Positions 1-11,196 of a stretch of 64,000 nt of DNA are shown here, piece after piece. The stretch's first letter is position 1, and each line of letters begins with the position of its first letter. The notes beneath the pieces are model-generated. The model did no database searches. It saw nothing but the letters and a program-made list of their open reading frames with translations, and was not told the origin of the DNA. Both the position numbers and the translations under genes were made by a program. This DNA is from Diphasiastrum complanatum (lineage: Eukaryota; Streptophyta; Lycopodiopsida; Lycopodiales; Lycopodiaceae), in NCBI GenBank assembly GCA_029204225.1, contig CM055097.1, forward strand, positions 42,078,858 to 42,142,857, read 5' to 3'.

Positions 1-884
1 AATGCTCTTAAGAAGGAATTTGAGGTGCATGATCGTGGTAACTTGCATTACATTTTAGGAATAGAAGCAATTAGATCTTCTCAATCTATTTTTATTTGTC
101 AAGAGAAGTATGCTAATTCTATTCTAGAAATATTTCATATGGTAGATGCAAAAGCTTGTGATACACCTATGGAGTCTCATGTAAAGCTAACTATAAGAGG
201 TAGTGAAAGATCCTTCAAGGACATTACTCTCTATAGGAAACTAGTTGGTTCACTCATCTATCTAACCATTACTGGACCATATCTAAGCTATTGTGTTGGA
301 ATATTGAGTCAATTCTAGGAGAACGAGTTTTGAGGTACATCATTGGAACTCAAGATTTTGGCATATTGTATGAGGGGTCATCGCCTAACTTGTTTGGATT
401 TTCAAATTCGACTATCCTAGAGATATAATGGATAGGAAATCCATTAGTGCTCATTGTATTTTCATAGGTGATGGAGCTATATCATGGATGTCAAAGAAAC
501 AAGCCACTATCTCATTGTCATCTAGTGAGGCTGAGTGCAAAGCTCTTACACATTGCACAAAGGAGATGGTATGAATCAAAAGGATGATCAAGGATCTTCA
601 ATTGCTAGATTTTTTAGAGAGCCCAATGATCTTTTGTGACAATCTATCATCTCAAAGGCTGGCAACCAATCCTATCTTTCATGCTAGGAACAAGCACATT
701 GAGGTGGCATATCATTTTGTGAGGGAGCAAGTCATAGCAAAGGAGCTGGAGCTTCAACATGTGTCTTGAAGGGAATGTGTAGCTGATATCCTCACCAAAG
801 CATTGGGAGAGGACTTGTTCATAAAGCATAGGACTTCACTTGGAGTGTTATCAAAGTCTACCCTAAAACTAGTTGAAGAGGGAG
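1..884 (+). pseudogene. Copia-A fragment: RT C-terminus and RNase H, broken
   Basis: This is the 3' part of a Ty1/copia polyprotein. Positions 25-318 read as the end of the RT domain, with the copia signature LHYILGIEAIRS followed by QEKYANSILE and LVGSLIYLTIT. After a short deletion (the MQDPNEEHWKLGK stretch seen at 2,720-2,760 is missing) the RNase H part continues from about 330 to 830 in shifting frames, including CDNLSSQRLATNPIFHARNK and the ADILTKALG end. Several stops and frameshifts make it non-functional. A purine tract (about 873-884) leads directly into the LTR. The window starts inside this element, so its 5' half cannot be seen. Confidence 0.85.
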
Positions 885-1605
<721 letters not shown>

Positions 1606-1611
1606 CCTCCT

Positions 1612-1769
1612 ACTATTTACCTCACTTTCTAAAAGTGGTTATTCAAATACATTTGAACTAAAAAAATAACTTTGAAATGACAATCTCTAAGTCTAATATG
1701 AAAATTAGCCTCAGTTGCCAAATAAACAAATATCACCAAATTTGACTTAAGTAGTTGAAATATCCTACA
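1612..1769 (-). repeat. Inverted partial Copia-A LTR
   Basis: Read on the minus strand this matches the first about 160 bp of the Copia-A LTR, including GGCAACTGAGGCTAATTTTC and CATATTAGACTTAGAG. It starts 6 bp after the end of the forward LTR at 1,605, so the two form a long imperfect inverted repeat. Confidence 0.75.
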
Positions 1770-2335
1770 AAAAATACTAGCTCAACCTCCTCAGAAATCA
1801 ACAGTGGCTAAAGTTTCCAAGGTGGAGCCACCCAAGGCATCTGTTGCTAAGAAAAATTAGATAAAACAACGATACAGTCAGGTGATCCGTTGGAGTGATT
1901 TGTCGTAAGAAGTGATAGCTATGGTAGATGTGAATATTCACAATCACGAGGTGAATATTAAGCCAGTTTCCTAGAAGGACAACAAGGATGCATCCCGTCT
2001 TATAGACAGAATGGGCAAAAAGAAAGTTTTAGATTCCATCCGGCTGGAACAAGATTCAGCATCATCATCACAGATGACTAAAAACCTGTAGCTTACCAGT
2101 CGTGCTAAGATCAACCTATTGAGGAAAAAATATTGTCGAGAGACCGAAAGTGCAAAGACAGCCTCACAAGGCTCAAGAAGAAAAGGAACAAGTCTTTGAA
2201 GGACTTGCATGTGCGCAACCGATGAACCTAGATGAACCTGGTGAAGACGAAAAGATTGTTCACGTCAAGGAGTTGGTATGCTAGCTTAACACTTTTTTAA
2301 GGCTTTCTTATGAGTGAGTATGATCGTTTGCTGGA
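1770..2335 (+). other. Degraded coding-like sequence, unrecognised
   Basis: A lysine/serine-rich frame reads through several in-frame stops from about 1,785 to 2,200 (for example QKSTVAKVSKVEPPKASVAK and later DRMGKKKVLDSIRLEQDS). It looks like a decayed protein, possibly a retroelement product, but I see no family motif. The flanks are copia fragments. Confidence 0.3.
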
Positions 2336-2849
2336 AATGATGTTACCATCTTGAGTGGTGGAGACAATCAAGATGTAGAGGATATCAAGAGTGCTCTCAA
2401 GAAGGAGTTTGAAGTGCATGATCTTGGGAACTGATCTTGGTAACTCGCATTACATTTTGGGAATAGAAGTCATTAGATCTTATCAATCTACTTTCATTTG
2501 TCAAGAGAAGTATGCTAATTCTATTCTAGAAATGTTTCATATGGTAGATGCAAAAGCTAGTGATACACCTCTGGAGTCTCATGTAAAGCTAACTATAAGA
2601 GGTAGTAAAAGATCCTTCAAGGACATTATTCTCTATAGGAAGATAGTTGGTTCACTTATCTATCTAACCATTACTAGACCAAATCTAAGCTATTGTGTTG
2701 AAAGATTGAGTCAATTCATGCAAGATCCTAATGAGGAGCATTGGAAGCTAGGAAAACCAGTTTTGAGGTACATCATTGGAACTCAAGATTTTGGCATATT
2801 GTATGAGCGATCATCACCTAATCTTTTTGGATTTTCAGATTTGGACTGT
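2336..2849 (+). pseudogene. Copia-A RT C-terminal fragment
   Basis: A second copy of the RT tail seen at position 25 onward, here retaining SQFMQDPNEEHWKLGKPV and ending abruptly at FGFSDLDC, just before the RNase H core. Near 2,422-2,450 a short local duplication repeats GATCTTGG, which breaks the frame relative to the paralogues. It is a stranded internal fragment without LTRs, lying directly upstream of a gypsy LTR. Confidence 0.8.
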
Positions 2850-2895
2850 TGAAGAGTTTGCGGATCCCGAGGCAACCCTAACCCTAGTTAATAAC

Positions 2896-3596
2896 TGAGA
2901 GGGATTTGGCACCCTTCGTGTGTAAGTCCAACCCGATGATTACATAGTTATTTGATTAATTAGAAAGCTAATAAAAGGACTTTAGGCCTTTTTGTGGGAC
3001 TTTTAATGTCGCAGGGCCTAAATGTCAAGTTAGTGAATAAAGTTGGGTTTTCCTCCAATTTGGATGGTTCCCACTCTTTTTTTAAATTTGAATAGTTAGG
3101 GAGGCAGAAATGGACCAATAGGATTCAGAGGCCAGGGGTCCTCCTCTCTACTATAAAAAGGGGCCAACTCAAGTTTGCTACACATGTACATATCTTCATT
3201 TCAATAAAGCATATTTGTTCTCTTGTGAAATAGATTTATGAATGTCCTTGCTCTCTATCACTTTTTTTCCATCTCTCATGCTTTTATTGTGTTTTGCTAA
3301 TTGTTGGATCTGATTGTTATTGGGATTGCATGTTTTTATACTTTTTATGAGAGAGAAAGGGAAAAAGAGAAAGAGTAAGATATCTTCATTGTGGATCTAG
3401 TGTTAATGGATGTAGTGTTAATGCTTAGGGTTAATGGATGGTAGAGTTAGATGTGAATCTTCCATTCGTGCTGAAATCTAAATTATGTTATCGCTCTCAT
3501 GGGAACGAATCTACGCGTGACAACTAACTCTGTCTTTATGATGCTAGATTGACTAGATCTTGGATTCGGGTTAGGCAAGGAAAGAAACCCACTACA
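2896..3596 (+). repeat. Tat-like gypsy copy 1, 5' LTR
   Basis: This 701-bp LTR begins TGAGAGGGATTTGGCACC and ends ACCCACTACA. It is followed after 4 bp by a primer-binding site. A homologous LTR lies at 51,076-51,770. It contains an AATAAAG signal at about 3,037 and a CTATAAAAAGG TATA-like box at about 3,151. No matching 3' LTR is found before 17,400, so copy 1 is missing its right end. Confidence 0.85.
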
Positions 3597-3600
3597 ATTT

Positions 3601-3618
3601 TGGCACCGTTGTCGGGGA
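3601..3618 (+). promoter_or_regulatory. Primer-binding site, Asp-tRNA type
   Basis: TGGCACCGTTGTCGGGGA lies 4 bp after the LTR end. It differs by two transitions from the TGGCGCCGTTGCCGGGGA primer site that is well known in plant Athila/Tat gypsy elements and is complementary to the tRNA-Asp 3' end. This supports lineage assignment and reverse-transcription start on the plus strand. Confidence 0.85.
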
Positions 3619-4164
3619 TCTACGCCAATTTTTCAATTTGCAGCATGTTTGTTGGATGGTTAGCTTGGATTAGGCATCTTGTCATGGCATAAATAGTGTT
3701 AAATCTGCATTTAGGGTTAGTTTGGGAGTGATTTTGTCTGATTTGAGTGGTTTTCTTGTTTGAAATCTAACTTATTGTGGAACAGGGAAAGCTATTTAGT
3801 TCACCAATCTTAAGATCCATTTGGATCTGAGATATCAGAAAAAAATAACAAAAATCGATCAAATCTGTCAGATTTTGGTCAAAAGGAGGCAAAAATCGTC
3901 ATCAGAGCTGATAACTTTTTTTCCTCTTTCAGAAAACATTCGCCGAGTTGCAGGATCCTTTGGTTTTGATCACAAAACCTTCAGTTTAAAGGGCAAACAA
4001 TCCTTCATAGCAGATTTCCAAAAACGTCAGAAAAACCATCAAAAAATTTTCAAAAAATCATCAAAAACCCTAAAAATACAGAAAAAGAATCTTTGTCCGA
4101 TTCACTATGCATAGGTGTGATTCAGATCTATCTACTACCAAGTTGGCAAAAATTATATAAAAAA
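3619..4164 (+). other. Tat copy 1 leader, left part
   Basis: A-rich untranslated leader between the primer site and gag, resuming at 10,196-10,441 after the nested Copia-A element. The short open frame at 3,821-4,114 has no counterpart in the paralogous leader at 51,771-52,749 and is unlikely to be coding. It has the family's CTTCGCCGA-type motif (ATTCGCCGAG near 3,940). Confidence 0.7.
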
Positions 4165-4815
4165 TGTGAAAGATTCAACTAGTTTCATCACATTTTGCAA
4201 TATTTCCATATTTGGCATATTGAGGCCAAAACTTGTTTTAGACTTAGAGGTTGACTTTTCAAAGTTCATTAGTCTAAATTTCATTTGAATAAACACTTTT
4301 TTGAAAGTGTGGGAAAGATAGAATGCGAGTTTGAGTAGATTCAATTTGAATAAGTTGGGTACATTGAATCTAGACCCAAAATTGGTAGGGTTAGCATTTT
4401 GGTGGGAAAGCCAAGTGGCCAAATAGGGTTTGGACCTACTATAAAAGGATGTAACTCGTGGAGAGAGTCATCTTCTCTCTTCTCTATCTCATTTCATGCT
4501 TATACATGGTTCTCTTGGGTTCTACTATCCATTGGTGCACTATCTTGGTGATTGCTTGCAATTCTATATATAGAATGATCTATATTTGTTATTTTTGGAT
4601 CCACACGTGTGAAATACAGTAGCTTGCTGGTTTTGTACGGACAGCAACAGTACATAATCATTTCATTCAAGTTTGATCAAGTTCTATTAGTGTTTGCATC
4701 TCAAATTGTGTGTAGATGCTGATTTTTCTACATTGGTGAAATTGGTAGTGTATTTCTCTTTCTAACCAAAGATCATTCAAGTATATTGGATCTTAAGGAT
4801 CTGAAATCTTTCACA
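4165..4815 (+). repeat. Copia-A 5' LTR
   Basis: It begins TGTGAAAGATT and ends AATCTTTCACA, a perfect 11-bp terminal inverted repeat. A TATAAAA box is at 4,440-4,446 and is followed by a pyrimidine-rich stretch where transcription probably starts. Confidence 0.95.
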
Positions 4816-4827
4816 TGGTATCAGAGC
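4816..4827 (+). promoter_or_regulatory. Primer-binding site, initiator-Met tRNA
   Basis: TGGTATCAGAGC follows the LTR end without a gap. This is the standard plant copia primer site, complementary to the 3' end of initiator methionine tRNA. Confidence 0.95.
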
Positions 4828-5415
4828 TTGTGTTTCAGGTTATGAAGGAGGAAATCAGATCTATCAATGATTTGGTGAAGATATCAAGTCTAGAGCATGC
4901 TAGAGAGGATTCTACACCAAAATCGGATTTTTTGCTTTTGTAGATTGGATCTTTTGTAGATCAAAACACTAAATAGGTCAATATACTTGTTCAATTCCAT
5001 TTTTTGAATTCACATGCTGGATTTGGCCGATTTTTGGATCATTGGTTCAGCCTAAGTGGTGGCTTATAGATTGCATATCAAATTTTTAGCATTTGCATGT
5101 AGATTTGGAATAGTCAATTTTTTGTGATTTTGTCAAAACCCTAATTTTGAATGGATCTCTAGATAGTGAGGTTGCTAGACTTCATTTGAGTGTATTTCAA
5201 TCTTAAGAAGTGGCAAAAGTCATTAGATTGAGGATAGATCATAGGTTGATCAAGATTCCATGATTCTATGTGTTGATTTGTTTGGATAAGTGCTAGAAGA
5301 GAATTTGTGAGATAGTTTCAAATCTTGGTGATTTCTTTTTAAAGCATTTGTTGTTGTTCAAAGGAGTGCTTTGTGCATTAAAACAGGTTGAAAGAAAAGA
5401 TCAGATCATTGCTAC
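4828..5415 (+). other. Copia-A untranslated leader
   Basis: Leader between the primer site and the gag start codon. I see no coding or regulatory motif beyond the retroelement context. Confidence 0.6.
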
Positions 5416-7260
5416 ATGGCACCCTCAATTGGAGTCATGTTGGAAGCCAATGATAGGCTTACATCAAGTAACTATTCATTATGGAAAGTGAGGATGGAGT
5501 CACTTCTTGAGATGAATGATGTTTTGGATATTGTTGTAGGTTTGGAGGAGAGACCAGCAACACAACAAGATCAATTGAGGTATGACAAGAGGGCCAAGAA
5601 GGCTCTACACATGATAAAGATGAATGTTACCAATGAACTTCTCAAGGAAGTTGGTAAGTGCACATCATCTTTGGAAGCTTGGAATTCATTGAAGAAGCTT
5701 TATGGATCCAAGTCTACTTCTAGAGTGTTGACTCTAAGAAGGCAAATCTTTTCTTGTTTGCAAAAGAAAGAAGAAAGTCCAAGTACTTTTGTTTTGAGAA
5801 TGAAAGCATTGAATGATGAGTTTGCTTGCATAGATGAAAGCATTAAGGAAGGAGAGCTTATTCAAGTGATTCTTATTGGCTTGTTGTATGCTCATGCTAA
5901 CATTGTTCAAAGTATTGCTATTCAAAAGACTTTGCCAAGTTTGATGGATCTTCAAGAGATCTTGATCAATGAGGAATATAGGCTTCAAGCAAGAGGTGGA
6001 TCTACATTGACACTTCAAGAGGATGCTATGTTCACAAAGGGCAAATTCAAGGGCAAAACCAAAAGCAAGTGGTCTAAAGGGCAAGATCAAGTGGATGCTT
6101 CTTCAAGTGGCAAAAAGAAGGATAGATCAAAGCTTAAGTGCTTCTATTGTGGCATCAAAGGACACTTTGCAAGTGAGTGCTACAAGAAGAAGAGAGATCA
6201 AGGAGACAAGCAAGGTAATCTTACTCTTGATGAGGATGGTTTGGATGTGCAAGATGCAAATGATGATGCTTTTGTGATGCCTTCATGTATGCTTTCTAAT
6301 GATGGAGATCTAGATCCTTGGTGGATTGATAGTGGAGCAAGTTCACACATGACCTTTCACAAAGAGTACTTCACTTCTTTGTTGGCATATGGAGATGACA
6401 AGAGGGTAATCTACACGGCCAATGATGGTGAGTGTGCAATCAAAGGGATTGGCACAATTCCTATTTCTCTCTCTACAAATAGGAATGTTCATTTGGAGGA
6501 TGTCTTGTTTATTCCATCTATTACCAAGAATTTGCTTAGTGTGAGTCAAATGCTAAGTAAGGGCCTCAAGGTGGAGTTTGATGGAGATGCTTGTTTGATC
6601 AAAAGGAAGGATGTCTTGATTGGAAAAGGTAAAAGACAAGGGAAATTGTTCAAACTTGATGCTTGTGTTATTGCTAACCAAGTTGGATGTGTTGCAAGGG
6701 AGCAAATTTCTATTCAAGAGGTTTGGCACAAAAGGATGGGACACCTCAACTTCAAGTCATTGGAGGTAATGGCAAGGAAGAAGGTTGTGATTGGTCTTCC
6801 AAGTTCCTTAAGTAATGACAAGCATGTTTGTGAGTCTTGTGCTTTGTCTAAGTCACATAGACTACCTTATACTAGATCTATTTCTAGATCTACAAAGCCT
6901 TTTCAACTTGTACATTCGGATATTCATGGATTTACTACAATTAGCAATAGTGGAGCTAAGATGTATGTAACATTCATTGATGATTTTAGTAGATTTTGTT
7001 GGATCTATCTACTAAAGAGCAAGGATGAAGTGTATGATGTCTTTGTCAAGTTCAAGAATGCAAGGGAGAACCAATTTTCCACAAAGATCAAGTGCTTGAG
7101 AGGTGACAATAGTGGTGAGTACATATCTAACAAGTTCAAGGCCTTTTGTGATGAGCATGGGATCAAGAGAGAGTATACAACATCAAGGACCCCACAACAA
7201 AATGGAGTGGCTGAAAGGAAGAATAGAACTTTATGTGAAAGTGCTAAAGCTATGAGTTAA
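5416..7260 (+). CDS. Copia-A gag-protease-integrase polyprotein (614 aa, frameshifted at its end)
   Basis: Packages and integrates the element. The gag N-terminus is a UBN2-type domain (NYSLWKVRMESLL at about residues 20-32), followed by a CCHC zinc knuckle CFYCGIKGHFASEC at residues 242-255. The aspartic protease has WWIDSGASSHM with catalytic Asp305. A GAG-pre-integrase/HHCC region starts at WHKRMGH (437). The integrase triad is Asp502, Asp564 and Glu600, with the expected 35-residue D-to-E spacing. The frame ends at TAA 7,258-7,260, and the integrase C-terminus continues in another frame, so a small indel near 7,255 splits the polyprotein. The start is the first ATG giving the conserved gag N-terminus. 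All visible catalytic residues are intact. Confidence 0.92.
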   Translation: MAPSIGVMLEANDRLTSSNYSLWKVRMESLLEMNDVLDIVVGLEERPATQQDQLRYDKRAKKALHMIKMNVTNELLKEVGKCTSSLEAWNSLKKLYGSKSTSRVLTLRRQIFSCLQKKEESPSTFVLRMKALNDEFACIDESIKEGELIQVILIGLLYAHANIVQSIAIQKTLPSLMDLQEILINEEYRLQARGGSTLTLQEDAMFTKGKFKGKTKSKWSKGQDQVDASSSGKKKDRSKLKCFYCGIKGHFASECYKKKRDQGDKQGNLTLDEDGLDVQDANDDAFVMPSCMLSNDGDLDPWWIDSGASSHMTFHKEYFTSLLAYGDDKRVIYTANDGECAIKGIGTIPISLSTNRNVHLEDVLFIPSITKNLLSVSQMLSKGLKVEFDGDACLIKRKDVLIGKGKRQGKLFKLDACVIANQVGCVAREQISIQEVWHKRMGHLNFKSLEVMARKKVVIGLPSSLSNDKHVCESCALSKSHRLPYTRSISRSTKPFQLVHSDIHGFTTISNSGAKMYVTFIDDFSRFCWIYLLKSKDEVYDVFVKFKNARENQFSTKIKCLRGDNSGEYISNKFKAFCDEHGIKREYTTSRTPQQNGVAERKNRTLCESAKAMS

Positions 7261-7905
7261 GTGCTAATCTTGACAAACCATTTTGGGATCAAGCTTTGTT
7301 GTGTGCCAATTTCTTGTGCAATAGGTGGCCGAGTGCTATTTTGGATGGAAGGACACCTTTTGAGATGCTATTCAAGAGGAGGCCGAGTGTCAACTTTCTA
7401 AGAACCTTTGGATGCACATGCTATGTCAACATTACTCTTGATGATAGGACCAAGGAGGATCCATCTTCAAGAAGAGGTATTTTTGTTGGATATAGTGAGG
7501 TGAGTAAAGCCTACAAGGTTTACATTCCTTCTACTAACAAAGTGATTGTTGGTAGAGATGTCATTTTTGATGAGGAAAACATTCCAAAGGTGTCTTCAAG
7601 CATGATTGATGGTAAAGTAGATGGTTCTAACATTCTTGATGTTGATGAGAAGGATCCTACTTTGGATGGTGGTGATGATGGACCTTCATCAAGTCTAAAG
7701 CCAAGGAGAACATCAAGAGAAAGACAAGTACCTTCAAGGCTCACATATGATCAAAAGGGTAAGCAAGTAGTTTCTGGAAATTATGTTGCTTTCCTAACAT
7801 CTTTGGATGAGCCTACAAGTGTAGATCAAGCAAGGAAAGAAGAGGAGTGGATCCAAGCAATGGATCTTGAGTATCGATCTCTTATGAAGAGTGAAACATC
7901 TTTTG
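7255..7905 (+). pseudogene. Copia-A integrase C-terminus and first part of RT
   Basis: It continues the polyprotein after a frameshift: NLDKPFWDQALLCANFL, then LRTFGCTCYVN and GIFVGYSEVSKAYKVYIP (the copia integrase C-terminal block). A linker with a hinge like RRTSRERQVPSRL follows, then the beginning of RT at RKEEEWIQAMDLEYRSLMK. The recognisable RT stops at about 7,905. The frame stays open into the unrelated sequence beyond. Confidence 0.85.
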
Positions 7906-8963
7906 GAAGATCTTCTTGTGTACATGGAGCTATGCAAGTGGATGGATGTTATCTTGCTGTAAAATCAAGTAATGGATCTGGAAAACAAATTTTGTTCAGT
8001 GACTTTGATGGTCAAGTTGAAGATCAAGAGGTTGATCTCAAAGCGCTTCAACTAGTCAAAAGGGAAGGTGACAATTTGGAGCTAGTCAAGAACATCAAAG
8101 GAGAGGTAATTGGCAAAGGTGTTATGGATCTGTTTTTACAGCATATTGAAGACTCAAGTAAGGTCAAAGGAGCAGCAAGGAAGTGTTGTTTAAGTTTACT
8201 TTACTTGTTCTATCTCGTGTTTGAGCAATTTCACGTGGATGTGTGCAAATTGTCAAGATATGGTAAAACTAGCTACATTGGTGAGCATTGTTTTGATGTT
8301 GGATTTGTACTAGCATTCTTGGCTGATTTTGTTGATGGAAATGAAGCTATTGGAGGTTCATTATTTCATCATCCATGGCTAAGTTCTCAAGTGTTGAGCT
8401 ACTTGGTGCCAATACTTGGAGATTGTCAATTTTTGGTGAATTCATGGTCATTTTCTTGTGTCAAGTAGATCTTGAAGATGGACTAGTGCAAACTACTTGG
8501 TTTATGGAGTCATGTGGTGCGGGATTTGCATCATTTATGTACTCACCTACTCATGGATTTCCAAGGTTTGATGGTTTCTTGTGGCAAGATGAAGATGGAG
8601 GCTCATTCATGGAGTATCATGGTGGATACAAGGCAACAAAGGACAAAGGAGGAGGAGACATGCAAGCAAAAGTTGATCACTCACATTTATTGTTTGTTTG
8701 TTGTATTTTTCCAGAGAGTTCAGAGTTGGAAGCATGGTGGAATCATTTTCATTTACATTCTATTTGATTCTTCATGTTCTATCACATTTTTACATGTAAA
8801 ATCGATGTAAGAAATAGTGAAGCATCCCAAGTGGACACTATTCTCTATATCAATTATGGTTATTTCTATTTTAAGCATTACATGATCATTGAAAGGAGAT
8901 CTATTCTTAAGAAGAAGATCATTCTTATGATGGATCAAAGTTCTATTGGCAAAAACTATGCTA
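7906..8963 (+). other. Foreign block replacing the Copia-A RT core
   Basis: About 1.06 kb with no RT motif stands where the RT palm (including YVDD) should be. The upstream frame stays open through it to the stop at 8,466-8,468, adding about 187 residues unlike RT (for example SGKQILFSDFDGQVEDQEVD). An overlapping frame runs 8,375-8,767. The right junction, near 8,963, resumes exactly at the element's own GGAGCATTGGAAG stretch, as seen at 2,735. It may be captured genomic or other element DNA. I do not recognise its source. Confidence 0.7.
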
Positions 8964-9531
8964 GGAGCATTGGAAGCTAGGAAAGCGAGTTTTGAGGTAC
9001 ATCATTGGAACTCGAGATTTTGGCATATTGTATGAGGGATCATCACCTAATCTTTTTGGATTTTCAGATTCGGACTATGCTGGAGATATAATGGATAGGA
9101 AATCCATTAGTGCTCATTGTATTTTCATAGGTGATGGAGCTATATCATGGATGTCAAAGAAACAAGCCACTATCTCATTGTCATCTAGTGAGGCCGAGTA
9201 CAAAGCTCTTACACATTGCACAAAGGAGATGGTATGGATCAAGAGGATGATCAAGGATCTTCACTTGCTGGATTTTTCAGAGAGCCCAATCATCTTTTGT
9301 GACAATCAATCAGCCCAAAGAATGGCATCCAATCCTATCTTTCATGCTAGGAGCAAGCATATTGAGATACAATATCATTTTGTGAGGGAGCGAGTCATTG
9401 CAAAGGGTGGAGCTTCAACATGTGTCTTCAAGGGAATGTGTAGCTGATATCTTCACCAAAGCATTGGGAAAATACTTGCTCATGAAGCATAGGACTTCAC
9501 TTGGAGTATTATCAAAGTCTATGCTAAAACT
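8964..9531 (+). pseudogene. Copia-A RNase H
   Basis: The RT tail LRYIIGTRDFGILYEGSSP is followed by RNase H: SDSDYAGDIMDRKS (the DxDWAGD-like motif), SLSSSEAEYKAL with catalytic Glu, and FCDNQSAQRMASNP with catalytic Asp. A +1 frameshift near 9,404 separates HFVRERVIAKG from the normal end (VADIFTKALG near 9,440-9,470). RNase H would degrade the RNA template during reverse transcription. Without the RT core this part is not useful alone. Confidence 0.88.
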
Positions 9532-9545
9532 AGTTGAAGAGGGAG
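9532..9545 (+). promoter_or_regulatory. Copia-A polypurine tract
   Basis: GTTGAAGAGGGAG ends directly at the 3' LTR and is the expected plus-strand primer. The same sequence precedes the LTR at 885. Confidence 0.85.
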
Positions 9546-10195
9546 TGTGAAAGATTCAACTAGTTTCATCACATTTTGCAATATTTCCATATTTGGCATA
9601 TTGAGGCCAAAACTTGTTTTAGACTTAGAGGTTGACTTTTCAAAATTCATTAGTCTAAATTTCATTTGAATAAACACTTTTTGAAAGTGTGGGAAAGATA
9701 GAATGCGAGTTTGAGTAGATTCAATTTGAATAAGTTGGGTACATTGAATCTAGACCCAAAATTGGTAGGGTTAGCATTTTGGTGGGAAAGCCAAGTGGCC
9801 AAATAGGGTTTGGACCTGTTATAAAAGGATGTAACTCGTGGAGAGAGTCATCTTCTCTCTTCTCTATCTCATTTCATGCTTATACATGGTTCTCTTGGGT
9901 TCTACTATCCATTGGTGCACTATCTTGGTGATTGCTTGCAATTCTATGTGTAGAATGATCTATATTTGCTATTTTTGGATCCACACGTGTGAAATACAGT
10001 AGCTTGCTGGTTTTGTACGGACAGCAACAGTACATAATCATTTCATTCAATTTTGATCAAGTTCTATTAGTGTTTGCATCTCAAATTGTGTGTAGATGCT
10101 GATTTTTCTACATTGGTGAAATTGGTAGTGTATTTCTCTTTCTAACCAAAGATCATTCAAGTAGATTGGATCTTAAGGATCTAAAATCTTTCACA
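9546..10195 (+). repeat. Copia-A 3' LTR
   Basis: A 650-bp partner of the 5' LTR with the same termini. The visible differences are few (for example TATATATAG versus TATGTGTAG, and the TATA-box flank CTATAAAA versus TTATAAAA). Confidence 0.95.
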
Positions 10196-10441
10196 AAAAA
10201 TAGAAGGTTTCTTAGAGGATCAGTTGTCATATTGTCATATTTTTGTCAAAAAAAGTCTTTTTTTTTGCAAAAATACCAGTATATTTTTGAGAAGTATCGA
10301 TTGGTTGATTTTCGAAATCTTTTTCACGATATAGGAATCTGATTCTTGTCAAGTGGAAGAGATCTAGCAGATCTGATCTGAGATAGTTTTGATTGAAAAT
10401 CTAGATCCAATCTCATTGTCTAATTGATTTAATCTGTAAAA

Positions 10442-11196
10442 ATGACTGCCCCTGGAGGTGCTCCTCAGGAAGTCAATCCAATCATAGTTAGAAGAGCACC
10501 CCATTTGGATCTACTCAAATACAATGGATTAACAGATCCAGTTATATTTCTTCATATCTATTCTGAATCTTGTGAAGTCTACGAAAAAGTTTTTCCCCAA
10601 GATAAACTTAAGCTTTTTCCTATGGCCTTAACAGGCGCAGTACAAGATTGGTACTATAATCAAGATGAAACTGAGCGTACAGATTGGGAGATTGTTAAAT
10701 GAGCTCTTATCACACGGTTCAAGCCTCAGAAGTTTATGGAAGACCCTTTCCTACTTTTAAGTAAAATTAAAATGGGAAAGCGGGAAATGGTTCGAGATTA
10801 CATTGAATGGTAAAACACCTTAGATTTGAGTGCAAACCTAAGCTGATTAACGAAAATGTCATGATTATGTAGTTTTTGTTAGGTTTACCTAAAAGGATCA
10901 GACGTGAGCTGAAACGCCATAATGAGTACGCACTTTTGCAAAATGCTATGGATGATGCAATTTGGGAGGAGGATGAAGATTCAAACTATGAGCTGAATAT
11001 CAGTATGTTGCCTTATACAGCAGGTCAGACCACTACAACATCCACCACTATTGCATCAACGAATGTCAACGCTACTGCAGAAATGATGCTCAATGAGTTC
11101 GAGAAACTCGGAAAGAACCAGCAGAAACAGATGGATCACAGAGTTGCAGAATGTCCAAATAAAGAAAAATTTGTACCATTATGGGCATTGTTATAA
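10442..11196 (+). pseudogene. Tat copy 1 gag, broken and internally deleted
   Basis: Gag starts at ATG 10,442 (MTAPGGAPQEVNPIIVRRAP) and matches copy 3 at 52,750. Retrotransposon-gag features follow, such as LKLFPMALTGAVQDWYYNQ. In-frame stops occur at about 10,700 and 10,810-10,870. The frame resumes at LPKRIRRELKRHNEYALLQN. About 550 bp is missing between QQKQM and HRVAECPNKEK compared with copy 3, which removes most of the zinc-knuckle region. It is not translatable as a full gag. Confidence 0.85.

Larger units (their letters stand above)
4165..10195 (+). mobile_element. Copia-A complete element, RT replaced, nested in Tat copy 1
   Basis: A complete Ty1/copia structure: LTR 4,165-4,815, initiator-Met tRNA primer site, gag, protease, integrase, truncated RT, RNase H, purine tract, LTR 9,546-10,195. 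The LTRs differ by about nine substitutions and one indel over 650 bp, so insertion is recent. AAAAA on both sides (4,160-4,164 and 10,196-10,200) is the likely target duplication. The paralogous uninterrupted site around 52,079-52,083 has one AAAAA. The core of RT is replaced by unrelated sequence, so the copy could move only with RT supplied in trans. Confidence 0.93.

Noticed and set aside
2876-2888. AACCCTAACCCTAG, resembling plant telomere repeat
   Set aside because: Only about two units at a fragment junction; no array, so not evidence of a telomeric tract.
3821-4114. 97-aa lysine-rich open frame
   Set aside because: Lies in the Tat leader and is not preserved in the paralogous leader at 51,771-52,749.
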